A stretch of DNA of 64,000 bases from Pisaster brevispinus (taxonomy: Eukaryota; Echinodermata; Asteroidea; Forcipulatida; Asteriidae): positions 7,510,722 through 7,574,721 of the forward strand of contig JAMKCF010000002.1 in NCBI GenBank assembly GCA_023634235.1, in the 5' to 3' direction. This document shows positions 10,616 to 22,799 of the stretch, one piece after another. The position numbers were made by a program, and so were the translations under genes. The notes beneath the pieces were generated by a model, which did no database searches, had not been told where the DNA came from, and was given only the letters and a program-made list of their open reading frames with translations. Numbering within the stretch: position 1 is the stretch's first letter; each line of letters starts with the position of its first letter.

Positions 10616-13600
10616 GTTAAAAGTGATTTACAGTTTTGATTGCATGTTTTATAAAAAAAATAACCGCTTTGTACACGTCGAGTCCTAATGATTGTGTACT
10701 AGCACAGGGAAAGGTAGAAACTAATTACTTTCATTTCATCGGTCTGTTCAATGAACTTGAATGAAGTCCAAATCTAAATGTATCTTCAAACAGGCACGTT
10801 GGAAAATTGTTCCAGCGATCTACCGTGTAGAAGGTATACGATATAACAATATTGTTTAACAATAATTGTAAAATATTTATTGCCAGTGTAATCCAATCTC
10901 TCTTGGTAAAGAGAGATTGGATTACACTGGCAAAGAAAAAAATATTGAAATCTACATTTGTTTCCACAAACGGGACGATACAACCATAAAAAGAGAGGTT
11001 TTGAATTAATGGTCGTTCTTGTGTGGAACCTCAAATGCAGTTTCCTTGAGTCAAACCTACGGTGGCTGATATCCGCCAACAACAAAAAACTTTTTCAGTA
11101 CGGCGTTATAACGCCCTATACGGCGTAAAAAAAAAACTTATTTCTTTACAAAAGGGGATTAGCTGAATGTTAGTGGTGCTGACACGGTTTTCCGTGCAAT
11201 TTGGCGAGTGGGTTGTAGGTCGCAAATAGGTTCAAATGTGGCTAACATCATTTGAAAATTGTGCTGAACCATGTTGCTTTCCTTATGACAACACCAATAA
11301 GTTTTGTGTACATTGTTAGGTTTGTTTTTTTATTATAAAAGTAACCAACTGGGTATTTCCTTTTTAACGTTGGTGCCATTTTGTAAAAAAAACACAACAA
11401 CAACAACAACAATCCCCATATTTAAAAACTGTGGGTGGCATAGAGTAGGCGAGGTATGTGTGGTATGTGTGGTGTGTGGAAGTATGTGTGTGTGTGGGGG
11501 GGGCGGGGTCCTTCCCCGTTCCAATTGTTTATTTTAGCGCCCAACAATTACTTCCTTCCAATTAAGAATGACTGCTTCTTTGTTACAGTGATGGGTCTTT
11601 TTAAAACCTTTGGATTAAAGGCATCTGTTAAAGGGATGGCGATACAACCAATTCGGCCTATTAATATGCCAAAGGCCATCATTGTGGTCAAATCAAAAGA
11701 AAGAATAAAACAAAGAAAGAATAAAACAAAACCACATTTTTGGAAGATGTGTATAAATTGTCAATATATCATTTGAAACTGCAAATGAGTGTTACATGAC
11801 CTTTTAAGTTCTGCTTTTAAGTTTCCCCCTTTTTCATATTTTTTTCTTCAGAAGAACCAATGGACCTCACCCTTGCAGACATCTTGATTTTTGCAACTGG
11901 CCTCCAAAACGAACCGGCTGTAGGGTTTCAGCCGGTTCCATCAATCGAATTTGCAAGAGATAATACACATATATATTTGAAACATCATTAGGCCTATAGC
12001 GCACTCAGATTTCTCCGTTAAACACCAATTGTCTAAACAAACAAACACAGAAATTGTGTTCCATCTCTTGCGAATTCTCTGAACGGTTTTAAACATAGTT
12101 TAAATTTACCAACTGTAACCTAAGTCGACACATCTTAATAATATGGAAAGGAATTAGTGTTGGTATTACATTACTTTTGATTGTTTACTAATACGCTGTA
12201 CCAAGTTTGGGTTCATATGTTATAAAACGTATGATATATAATTGTGTTTAAACACACGTTTTAATTGACGATTTAAAAACAAACAGTTAAATTTAACAGC
12301 GGATTTTAATTAATTTAATTAGTTATAGATAAATTGTTTATTGCAAATGACATTGTTGATTGTTTAGTTACGGCGCTTTTGAAAACGGACACATGGAAAC
12401 AAATTCAAATGCAAGTGTATATTGGCTTGACGCCACTCTTCTATCGAATGGCATTACATTATTATACAAAAATGTTTATTTCGGTGTCATTGATGTGCTT
12501 GTTTAGTTCACTCGTTCCCACATGCACGATGGCTGCATTGGTAAATCAAAGAGCAGGGTGTTGAATATAAATATTGACCATTTTGGGACTTGAGTATGTC
12601 AATTAACTGAATAGCGGCCCACCTGTTAATGATCAAAGTGTAACTGATAAGAACAATTAAATCAAGCTGTTGCCAAAAGGCTGACTTGAGACTTACTTGA
12701 TACAACTATTAAAAAAAACATCCTTCCACTTTTGGAGAAGGGAAAAAGCTGGTGGTAGCATTTTACGCATCAAATAACAACGGTTACACACAGCTTCACA
12801 GTGAACCAAAGGCAACCAGAGCTAAATAAACATAATCTGTGACAGAATTCTGGTGACCGAATTTGGTTAACGTAAACATTGAAGTTTTCAAAACTGTACT
12901 TGCTTGTAAATGGTTATTTATTAATTAGCTCCGAAGTGCCGTCCATTTAAGTAGTTAAGTGTTATTTAATTTGGTGTACTTGTTATTTTTTCAGCTAAAA
13001 CTCAAACCTTTCACTGTTGAATAATTAAGGAGAACTAATAGTCATTGCCTGAATGGGTTAATTGTATTTATAATCAAAATTAAAAAAACAAAAACAAACA
13101 ATCTTAAAAACACAATGGTGCTTTCACATGTCTTTATTTTTAATTAAATCAATGCAGTTTTTAAATGACACAGTGTCACTGTCATTTTCAACTTTAAAAT
13201 TTGGCAAATTGCAGCACAAGGTTATCACTATCGTTCAAAACCATCCTTCTGAAACAAGATTTTAAAGCCACAAAGATTTCTCCCCCAAACTGTGGAAAAC
13301 ATGATCTATATCATTTACAAAGCAATCACATTTACATATGATTGAAGCACATCTATTTCTTTGGAACGTTATGCACATTTTGTTTGTCGTATAGTTACAT
13401 ATAAACACAGACAACATTTCACAAGGCGATTATTTTCAAGAACATATAGGGGGGCCTACCCTCTCCACTTCGACATTTGTTTTTTTGAACAGCAAATACA
13501 ACGCTTTGTCCCCTTACTTAAATTATTAGCACTCGTTCCACAATAGAGTGTCTCTTTTTGTCAGCTTTCCCTATAAGGAAGCATTGAAAGTATGCGCATT

Positions 13601-14313
13601 TATCTAGTATGAGTAACAAAATGTGTTTTGTTAACATAAGGGTTTAAACTAAAATACTGTCTAAAATATTTATAAAAGTGTACCTATCTCTTTTTTTAAC
13701 AGAAACATTTTAGGGAGAAAAACAGCTTTATTTGGATATTTCTGAGCAACTTTAGGAAAAGTGGCCATGTTCAACAAAAACATTAAAAATAAAGTGGTTT
13801 ATAACAAAATTGTCTTGTTATAAAGTTGACTGCACTTATTGTGTTACATATAACAAGCATAATTCTGAACAAAATATACTGGTTTCGTATTCTTCTATTT
13901 CAAAGGAAATATTTCTTCTTCTTTTTAAGTTTACATCATAATCACATAATTTTGTTGATTTATATATAGGCATCATTTGTACTACGATATTAAAAACAAC
14001 AGATATTAAACATATTAATAAAACAACGCCTATACTTCTTGCGGTTGTAAGTTACACATTGCAGCAGTGCATTCTGTGTGCATTATGAATAAGAGTTATC
14101 AAAATACATGGAGTCATATAAGTTCACTCAAGAATGGAAGGAAAAAAGTAACCGCCTGATGGAAGGGGCCATGACGGGAAACAGTGTTACCACGAATAAG
14201 AGGTGATACTTGCATTACTTTTGGCCTTTTGGGGTGACAGAGATGCTTATAAAAAATTTGAAATCAATAAAAATGTAATAATGATTGTATGACTTCCAAG
14301 ATTCAATCATGTT
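10616..14313. other. AT-rich stretch without a supported gene
   Basis: I see no coding region with a recognisable domain. It includes the perfect hairpin at 10881-10932, an (ACA)n run near 11393-11410, a GT/G-rich stretch at 11456-11515 and a 10-bp inverted pair (GAACCGGCTG/CAGCCGGTTC) at about 11910-11939. Confidence 0.5.
10881..10932. repeat. Perfect hairpin, 24-bp arms and 4-base loop
   Basis: The left arm 10881-10904 (TGCCAGTGTAATCCAATCTC...) is matched exactly in inverse by 10909-10932 around the loop GGTA. AT-rich flanks extend the pairing imperfectly. It may be a foldback product or a small structured RNA; nothing decides. Confidence 0.85.
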
Positions 14314-17300
14314 CTACATGTCATGATGTACACGTCCGAGAAGGTACTCCCTAACAGCCTTGTACATGTGCACATGGACATCAACTTCGGCACTTGTTTC
14401 AAGATTCGCAGGGAAGTGGAACTCAAAGAGTCGTCTCTCCTCGTCTGTGAGCGGGAGAGGGGTTTCAGGAACAGTAACAGAATCGTCATCACCGGCACGA
14501 CCTTGACCTGCATTCAAGTCTATGCCGTATCCATCAATGTCAGACTGTATTAGAGGACGAACCGGTGGGAGAGAGAGAGGGGGATAGAAAAATAAAAAAT
14601 TAAGTTAAAAACTTCAGCATCAAACTTAAGCCTGTAGGCCCCGGGGGAGGGGGACACCATGTTTTTGCAGGACATTTTTAATGCTGCAGCCGATCACCAA
14701 CAAATGTTCTGGCTGTTCAAAATGTTTATCCATCGTAATATTGCAACAACAAAAGTTGTTAACGGGAGTCAAAAGTTCCCCATGACAATGTGTTTGTTCA
14801 TTTGTTTGTTTGGGGCGGGGGAAGAGGTTAAAGAAAGTGAACTGATAGTGATGTGTGAGGTTAAATACATTATGTGAAATTGCCGCCAGTTTTTTATCCA
14901 TGAAATATTTTTAATATGCTCTTTCCAAGTGTGGAATTATCAATCAGGCTTCATCTTTGCCACGTGCGCCCCACACTGTTAGACATTTGGCAGTGCAAAA
15001 AGTGGATTCGCAATGAGTACAATTATTGTGATAATATTTACCTGAGTATTGAGTTCCTCGATTGGTTTGGGAAGCCATCGATCGCACCCGCCACCCACAT
15101 TTGCATGGGGGTTCTGTTGTGAGCAGTCCGGAGCTTGTGGTGCATATGAGCACTCTGGAAATAGCTGAGATGCACATTAATGACGGGCACTACATGGTGA
15201 AGCGCAAACAAGTCCAAGTCATCAAGGACATTCAAAACACCCTGGTCCTCCAAGCTATAGAAGACCTCATAAAACTTATGAAGGCAACCCTGCAAAGGCA
15301 AAACGCACATGAATACATTGTAATCATCTGTGCTGCTAAGCATACAAGAAGTGAGGTGATTCAACAATTTTGATTTTTCTTTTTGCTTTATCGACAGTGT
15401 GCGCCTCGTTTATAAGAAATTTTACACTAACATCGTTTACCCCATGATGCTTAATAGGCTGATCAAAGTTCATACCAGCCTGGTAATGTGGCAACGACTA
15501 ATTCTCATTAAAACAAAAATCAAACAAAACTAATTAATACCCCATAGGCCTACATTCTTTTTGGAGGAATGTGTGTCACCAGTAACTAAAGTGGTATTAA
15601 TGTTTTCTTGAAGTGGAGAGTATAATACTTACATGATAAACATCCCGCCATAGCCTCTCAATTCTCTGATTGTGGACGCTGCGTCCCGTTATAAAGGAAC
15701 CCCGTCCAACACCTCGTTCCCGCAGCATGAAGGAACAAACATCCACATTTTCTCCTCTGTGGTCTGATCGCACCCTGTGTGGCAATCCAAATGTGCCCAC
15801 TGTTATGTTTGGTTGATGGGTTCAAGAGTATCAGAATAGAATCGGAACGGACTCACCAGTAAACTGTCAAGTGGGTCGCCATGTTTGCACATGTCTTTAT
15901 TCCATGCGTGTACCAACTACACGTTCACATATCATGATACAAGCAATGTTATGATGACGTGTACTTCGTGCATATTACAACACCCACCGCTTCCATGAAT
16001 GCTTTGAGTACGGTAGCACTCTTATTGTTGTTACTGCATCTCAAAAACACAGGAATACGGCTAAATCCATCTATTCCACCATGCACAACAAACCGCCATC
16101 TGGAAGAAACAATGTAATATTGGATTACAATTGCACAAACGATTGTTGACTCCTCACTTTCATCATCACTACCTATAAACATCTCCTCAGTCTCAAGTGT
16201 AGAGTCCTATCAGGATATGGCAAAGCATGAACAAAAAATTAGGAAAAATTCTGAGACATTTTCACATTGGTTAAAGACACACTCCATCGGTTGATGTTGT
16301 CTTTAAACCACTGCGAAACTGTATCAGATGTTTGTATTAAAAACATCGATGTGATCACATTTTGTGATAAAGAACTCAGGACCAGTCTACGAAAACTGTA
16401 TCCGATTTTTTATTTGTTCCCCTTCTCTTTCGATGTGATCACAATCTAAATTACTCATGACCAGCCATTACCTCATCACTAGGAAAAGGCATGGTTTTGG
16501 CAACTATTATTAAATCGAATTCGAATGTACATTTTACTAACCGAATAAGTTTATGGTGGCCATCAATATGCCAGAGTGCATTTGGCCCAGCAACTTTATA
16601 CTGCCTTCGGAGTAACGCCCTTTGCCGTCTGTGGTCAACCCTGCTGGGTCTACTCGCTTCATACTTTGCCGTACGCTTTCTCTCCGAACTCGAAGACCCA
16701 TTGATTCTAGGCGGCCATGAATCATTTTTTCACCCCATGATGGGTTGTCCGAAATGATCTCGGCTAACAACTCATCCAGGTCCTCATCTGATGCAATTCA
16801 ACGAAGAATAACGGTGTTTAAAAAATGTCATGTGAATGGCAAAAGAAGTTTGGGGAACAGTTGGTGCGTATGCAGGTGTATGTTAGCATCAGTTATGTCA
16901 GCCCTTATTTTTAGCTTATATGTAATTTGATAGGTCTTTATCTTAAACAATTTTTATGTGTAAATCATGCTTAAATTTACGGGACATACCTAAAGCATAT
17001 TCAACAAAAAAGGCGTTGAAAGGACAAGTTTGGCAAGTGTGGTGGTGTTTATAATGATTATCATTTTCGGCAGCTTCAAGGAAAAAAATATCTTGAAACA
17101 ATTTTATTTTTAAACAAGCACCTACCATTTAAATCATGCCATCTGTCACTCCGCTTCAGAGAATGTAAGCTGAGAAGACTGCCAATTGTTCTCACACTTA
17201 CACCAAAGATAGTTGCCATCTCTGCCCTTGTGAATCCCATTTCAGTGAAGTACTCAATTTTTGACGAGGGACACAAACAGGTGGACGACCTTTCCCACGA

Positions 17301-17314
17301 GCAGCAGTAGCCAT
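14314..17314 (-). pseudogene. Six-exon integrase-like (DDE, rve-type) gene with N-terminal helix-turn-helix; three frameshifts
   Basis: Minus-strand exons: 17126-17314, 16542-16787, 15984-16099, 15633-15799, 15042-15289 and 14314-14544, all with GT-AG borders. Exon 1 has a G-K-G-R-P-P hook and a helix-turn-helix (F-T-R-A-E-M-A-T-I-F-G-V-S-V-R-T-I). Catalytic residues are D in L-W-H-I-D-G (exon 2), D in V-R-S-D-H-R-G-E-N and E in [10 protein letters not shown], with 34 residues between the last two. Exons 5 and 6 give the conserved L-R-T-A-H-N-R-T-P-M-Q-M-W and an acidic tail. The layout matches a family of uncharacterised 'integrase core domain' proteins known from cnidarians and fishes. Frameshifts lie near 17260 (A run, exon 1), 16615 (exon 2) and 15095 (exon 5). 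Either it is a decayed gene or some breaks are consensus errors. No reverse transcriptase, LTR or TIR was found next to it. Confidence 0.75.
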
Positions 17315-17925
17315 GTTTTCCTACTTGTAATATTCGAAAGTACAAGTCGTATTTTAATTTTTTTATTTTGCATGTACGTTTAGGTTTATTTATAAGTTTT
17401 ATTCATTCAATGGTCAGCATTGCTTCACCAGGTGGCCGGTTGTTAGATTCAGTTGAATAATTACTTATTTGTTACATTCTATTTTATTGTCTGATTATAT
17501 TGTAACATGGTCAAAGAGGAATAAAATAATTGATATTAATTACAAGTGGAAACATAACTTATAGATATAACTCACCGTAACAGCAAACACAAACTGGATG
17601 GAGGTGAAGATTTACTTTCGGAAATAATTAGGTGATAGGCTGCGAGAACTCTTGAAACAAACAGAAGGAAGTGTCCCTTGGCGTGTTTGCGGCGGCCTTT
17701 ACAGCATTATCCAACGTTGCGAATAACTTGTTACTCATGAATATTCATCTTACGTATGATTCGTTAAACTGTCGGTATGCACACACAGGTGTACGTCCGC
17801 GGCGGTCTACGTACTCGGCGGCGGATTGTGAGTGAGGCCTATACCCATCAATGTATGCGCATCGGTCTTTTTTAATCGGTCTTTTTTTCATCGACCGATC
17901 GGTGGAAAGGAGCGATCGATCGAAG
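17315..17925. other. Upstream region of the integrase-like gene; no gene seen
   Basis: No supported open frame. A minus-strand donor-like string (ACG|GTGAGT, near 17570-17576) could end a 5' untranslated exon of the integrase-like gene; this is weak. The last 200 bp before the minisatellite are GC-richer than the rest. Confidence 0.3.
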
Positions 17926-17927
17926 CA

Positions 17928-18049
17928 AAGACCGATCGATCGATGCAAAAGAACGATCGATCGATGCAAAAGAACGATCGATCGATGCAAAAGAACGATC
18001 GATCGATGCAAAAGAACGATCGATCGATGCAAAAGAACGATCGATGTGT
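17928..18049. repeat. 21-bp minisatellite
   Basis: The unit GATCGATCGATGCAAAAGAA+C is repeated about five to six times with almost no divergence. Because 21 is divisible by three, several frames stay open on both strands (7-residue periods), which produces false protein calls. It marks the broken 3' side of the minus-strand LINE. Confidence 0.9.
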
Positions 18050-19140
18050 TGCTCGGATTATTTGCCTCTTTGGCGTTCCATTTTTGTTTTACGAAGCTGA
18101 ACAAGGTTTGCTTGTTTGGAGTTAAAAGTATCCAACAGGCTGTTGACACCCTCGGCAATCTTGTCGTTTCAAGGCGAGCTTCTTCAACTCTGCTGTTCTT
18201 TTTCTTCCAAGAAGCATAAGAAATTGTTTTTGCCCTAATTTCCATCAGTAAAATTTCTTTTAAAAGCTGATCGTTAACCGTAAAAAAAAAGATCTCTGGG
18301 ATAAACTGTGTGTAAATTTGGGCGCCGATATGGTGAAGCAGCGTATGTTTCGACAACCTCGCTTATTACTTTCTTAACCTGGTCAACATATGCTTTATCC
18401 GTAAGAAACGAATTATTAAATTTCCATTAACCGGGTCCTCTATCGATCTGATTAAAATCAAATTGAATATCGATTAGTGAATGGTCAGTCCGGTAAACTG
18501 GCTTTATGTCACAAGAAACAAGATTGGAATTCAGATCTGACGAAATTAAAAAGAAGTCCAGCCTGGACTATTTTAGTGTAGAGTGTTGTCTCCGGGTATG
18601 TCTTCTAATACTTTCATTTTGAATCCGCAATGGGTCAACCAGATCGAGATCTCTACATATACCATTCACACTATTCCTGGCTAAAGGATTGTTTATAAGA
18701 AGGTAGTTTTCACAGTCTAAACTACTATCCAAAATTAAATTCCAATCACCGCAAATAATTGTATGAGGGTTATCAAAATCAGACACAATATTATTAATAT
18801 TATCATAGAAGTCTGGATCATCCTTATTTGGACCATACAAATTAATCAAAGTAATATTAAGGTCTTGAGTTTCCAAATTAAGAGCTAGAAAATTTCCATT
18901 TGCATCGAAATTCGACCCAAGCATTTTAAAATCAAAAGTATTGTTAAACAAAATAGCCACGCCTCTTGCATTGCTTTTATAAGAACAGAAGTAACATTCT
19001 AGCCCCCACTCGGCTCTGAATCTGTCTTTCATATAATCGGCACAATGAATGTCTTGAAGACAATATATAGAGTACTTCTTGGACCTCAACAAATTTAAGA
19101 CATCCCTCCGTTTTGAGTGGTCTGCTGTAGACCACGGCAA
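18050..19140 (-). pseudogene. L1/Tx1-type LINE ORF2 fragment: endonuclease and linker, RT missing
   Basis: On the minus strand, 19140 to about 18420 encodes an apurinic-like endonuclease: Q-D-I-H-C, N-A-R-G-V-A-I-L-F, L-I-N-L-Y-G-P-N, C-G-D-W-N-L-I-L-D and Y-R-T-D-H-S-L-I. A stop at 18568-18570 and a frameshift near 18357 interrupt it. The other phase then continues with F-T-V-N-D-Q-L and L-L-M-E-I-R-A-K-T-I-S-Y, the helical linker that follows endonuclease in L1/Tx1-type elements. Similarity fades at about 18050, at the minisatellite, before any reverse transcriptase. ORF1 of the same element lies at 19703-20440. Confidence 0.75.
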
Positions 19141-19702
19141 TTCATGGAGGCAATGGATAAGTTATTTAAACGCATGGACTGTCCAGTTCTTTGCATTCCT
19201 CACATACTGTATTTAGTACAGAAAAGGGGTTGACATAATAACAAAACTTTAAATACGAGAGAAATAACTTTGTTTTGAAGCCCTTTGTATTCAATTAAAC
19301 AAAACATTCCACAGGGAATAAATGAATTGGGTAAGAAATGGGAACATGTTTGGTTGCTACGAACAAATGTTTGAAGAAGAATGAGATCACAAAAGCATTT
19401 TTTAACATAACGAACCCGAGTTTTATGTAATGCCAAAAAAAACTAAAAGAAAAACGTGAAAAAAGACCCACAAAAACCAGAAAAAAACACCCAAACCCAA
19501 AAAAACCAACCCCAATAAAATCGCAAATAAAACTGAAGCTAAACCGTACAAGAAGCAACCTATAAAACGAGAAATAACCCGCGGGTGCAAGTTTTTGGAA
19601 GGAGGCTTGCACGACGACACAGGGACGCACATTAATACCAAAATAAATGATATACTAGTTTACCCCATAAATACGAGGGAACAAGAAAGAACACAAACTT
19701 GG
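19141..19702 (-). other. Inter-ORF region of the L1/Tx1-type LINE
   Basis: The region between the two LINE frames has no domain I can recognise. It includes a stretch (about 19435-19520) that is strongly A-rich on the plus strand and encodes only low-complexity peptides on the minus strand. Confidence 0.4.
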
Positions 19703-20440
19703 TCAAATCGATACAACTATTATGCTAAAAAGTAAATTTTCATCTGGAAAAGGTGAAGGCTTGGCCGTTGCCCGTTCTCCATCGACCGCGAAGAATCTCA
19801 ATTTTGTCCCTTGGTCATAAAGTGACTTTACCTCCTTTTTCCATCTATTCTTTTCCTGCCAGTCCTCAGCGGTGAGGTCGTCCACAATGAAGTGTTGCAA
19901 TCCCTCCAATGCGCTGCGGCAATTGCAAGTCTTCATGATGTTGACTTTGTCTTGACCAATATATGAGCCGGCTAACCATTTTTATCTTGACTGTCCCGGT
20001 GGGCGCGTTCGATGTGTGAGGGATTTATGTCCATGCCAAAGTTAGTTTTAAGTATGTTCAAGATTTTCTCGGAGCAGTTCTCGTTTGCTGACCTTGGCAC
20101 ACCAACCAGTCGAAGATTGTTTCTTTTGGAGAAACGCTTTTGTTTGTTGACGTCCACCTGTATCTTGGAAAGTTGCTCTTTTACCATCACCAGCTCTGAT
20201 TTCAGCGACCCGGCAAGAAACGCCCTGCCCTCCTCTAACTCAACGATTCTCTGGCTGTTGAACTCGATGGAGGCCGCCAGTTTGGCTTCAAGCTGCTGTT
20301 GGCCCTCCACCAACTTGGAAAGGGTGGAGCGGACGAACGTTTAAAACTCCTCGCATTTTTCATCACCACGGGTCTCCTCGGCTTCCTCACCCGATGTTTG
20401 GGTTAAAGTTGCGGCATGGACTTCTTCGCTCCACGTTGCT
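19703..20440 (-). pseudogene. L1/Tx1-type LINE ORF1 (coiled coil and RRM-like), degraded
   Basis: Minus strand from about 20440 to 19703. After a stop near 20341 comes a coiled-coil segment (M-V-E-G-Q-Q-Q-L-E-A-K-L...), then K-R-N-N-L-R-L-V-G-V-P, the start of the RRM-like domain of L1-type ORF1, and I-E-R-A-H-R. A stop near 19972-19974 and a frameshift separate this from the C-terminal domain (D-D-L-T-A-E-D-W-Q-E-K-N-R and L-Y-D-Q-G-T-K-L-R-F). ORF1 of this kind is an RNA-binding chaperone of the retrotransposon. The order ORF1 then ORF2 on the minus strand supports a single 3'-broken copy. Confidence 0.7.
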
Positions 20441-22799
20441 TTGGTGGCATACTTTAGGCTGTACAGGATGGGGTGGTTTCAAAAGGGGAGCGTGGAGCCC
20501 TGTGTAAACACGTCCTTCCCCTACGGTGTCATTGTATTGAGAAAGCTAGAAATTATAGCTCCTTTACTGGCACATAAGTTGTCCTTTGTAAATGACATTT
20601 CCCTCAAAATATCTGCCTTTATATAGTCAGCTACGAATCAGAGAGCTCATAACATAGAATTTGAATTTGAATGCAAACATTTGGAAAATGTTTGCTCATT
20701 AATTAAATTGATTGGTTGACCAGCTCTTGCTGCTGGCTTTTACGAAATTTAATGAAATTTTAAGTTAGTTTTAGTACTTTCTAGAAAATACTCAAGACTG
20801 GTGGCAGCTACGACTTCTGTGTTTTTATATATACGATTCGTTGGAGGAGCATTTTGAAAGAGTTCGTTTTTGGCCGAGTTGCATACCTGAGTTTAATTCC
20901 AGAAAGGACATTTTCTAACTAAATCTACAGCACGGTTTCCTGGGGTCCTCTTCCCGATTTTTTTTTTTTTTTTTTTTTTTTTTGTGGCTGGTGTCAGATT
21001 GTGTACCCATTGTTTCTTCGTCTTTTTCTGGTCATTTGTCAGAGTGAAGTTCTCCCGTGGTAGCTCTAGTCACATAGGCAGATAACTTTTTTCGCCCCTT
21101 GAGTTGATCGGTTGCCAAATTGTATTTGATCCTCGCTGTATCTTCTGTTGCTAGAGTTCTCGCCCGTTCTGAGCTCCCTGTTGACGTATTCGCCCGTAAG
21201 ATAATACTTATTTTGTATAAGATCTGTTCTAAATGTACACTTTTTTAATTTAATCATTGTACTAATAGGTATTTGAAGTGGTTGATAGTTTCATCATGAA
21301 ATCACTTTGATTCTGTGTTCTTTAGATCAGTGTCACCTTGTTTGGTTTTTTTTGTTATCTGAGAAATTCAGGCTTTTTGAGTGATTTATATTCACAGATA
21401 AAAGAAATTGGAAATTTTTGGATCGTAACAGTTGTGGTATTGATTATCGATTAGTCTATTTTATTGATTATTATTTTTTTAATCAAAATAAAAACAGATT
21501 TGCACGTAAAGTAATATCAAGATTTTTCTTCGATAATTTATAGCAAAGAAAATCCCAAGAAAATACATTAAAACACTCCCTCGAGGCATCGTGCAGCAAG
21601 TGACTATACCGTTGTAAAAAAATTGTGTTTACTCATTAACGGTACAGTCAAAAATCGCGAAATTTCACAAGATCCCTAATGGAACATAGCCGGATAACAC
21701 TATTACCAGCAGAATTAGCTTGGGTGAGTATTCGACCTACAGTTAGCAGTCCAATAAAAAATTTAAAAAGTTGGATTTGGGTAACATTATTTTCTTTTTG
21801 TACGCAATCATGTGACCGCCTGTGTATATTGGCACGATGCACACATTGAAAAAAAAAGTTGCCTTTTTTTTATTCTGGGGATTCAGTGAACCTTTCTGAG
21901 TCTATTGATACCATGTTAGAAGAGTTTGTGAGCAGTTTGTGAGCAGTTTTACACGCATTTTTAACGGTACACTTGTTGACTGTACGACCATGTTATGGCT
22001 CCTGTACCCTGGCATACTACAACGCAGGGGTAACAAATAATCAGACTTCATAAAAATGTCACAATATTAGCAAATATTTAAAACAACTTGAACGCCCCGC
22101 CTACAAATTTGCATATTCGTCGGCAAGACGTCCACAGCCCGGCCTTTATTGCCAAGACATAACTTTTGCACGTCCCTAAAAAAATAAGGTACACGTTGGT
22201 TGTTTAGCGTAAATAAGAACCGTTGGAGGGAAACCAGTAAATATTACGTCAGTGTGACGTAAGTCACACGGGTTGTTTGTTTCTGGTAGTCCGTATCCAG
22301 AAAGTACGTCGGCAAGATACGAAACGCGGGCCGCCTGTACGGAGTTAATTTTATAATGTCGGTGGGTGCAATAAGGACCGTCAGTGGGATACCATTAAAC
22401 TTGTCGGTGTCAAAAAAAAATTACCGACGTAGGTTGACCGTCTCTTACAGGCCTTGTCGGAAGCCATCTGCTCAGCCTCCGTCGGCAAGACGTTCACATC
22501 TAGCCCAACCCTTGGTGACACCGAATTCACGAAACAAAGCCCTAATACTTCAGTGTTGTCCGTCTGCTATTGGCCTCGTCGGATACAAACCCCTGAACGC
22601 ACATCTGCAAGACGTTCTCAGACCAACGTTGGCAAGACCGTACTGATGAACCACGGCCCTACGGGCTTAATTGGGACACGTCGGTTGTTTTGTGTACCAA
22701 GAGAAGTCGGTAGGAATTCAATGGTGTCGGCGGTTTCGGCCTTGTTGACCAATACCATATTCTCAGACTCCGTTAGTCCCTTCCTCCATGGTTAGTCTT
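20441..22799. other. Intergenic; poly(T) run and degenerate repeats
   Basis: No gene is supported. A run of 26 T at 20958-20983 could be the poly(A) tail of a minus-strand retroposed sequence, but I could not recognise its body. From about 22119 to 22740 the string GTCGGCAAGAC recurs in diverged form (22119, 22306, 22482, 22628), suggesting a decayed tandem repeat with units of roughly 150-190 bp. Confidence 0.45.

Noticed and set aside
11304..11537. Frame with a G-rich end
   Set aside because: Covers the (ACA)n and GT/G microsatellites; low complexity only.
17745..18219. Open frames with 7-residue repeats (D-R-S-M-Q-K-N and R-S-I-V-L-L-H)
   Set aside because: They are products of a 21-bp minisatellite. 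Only the 3' part of the minus frame (18060-18356) is retained, as LINE linker.
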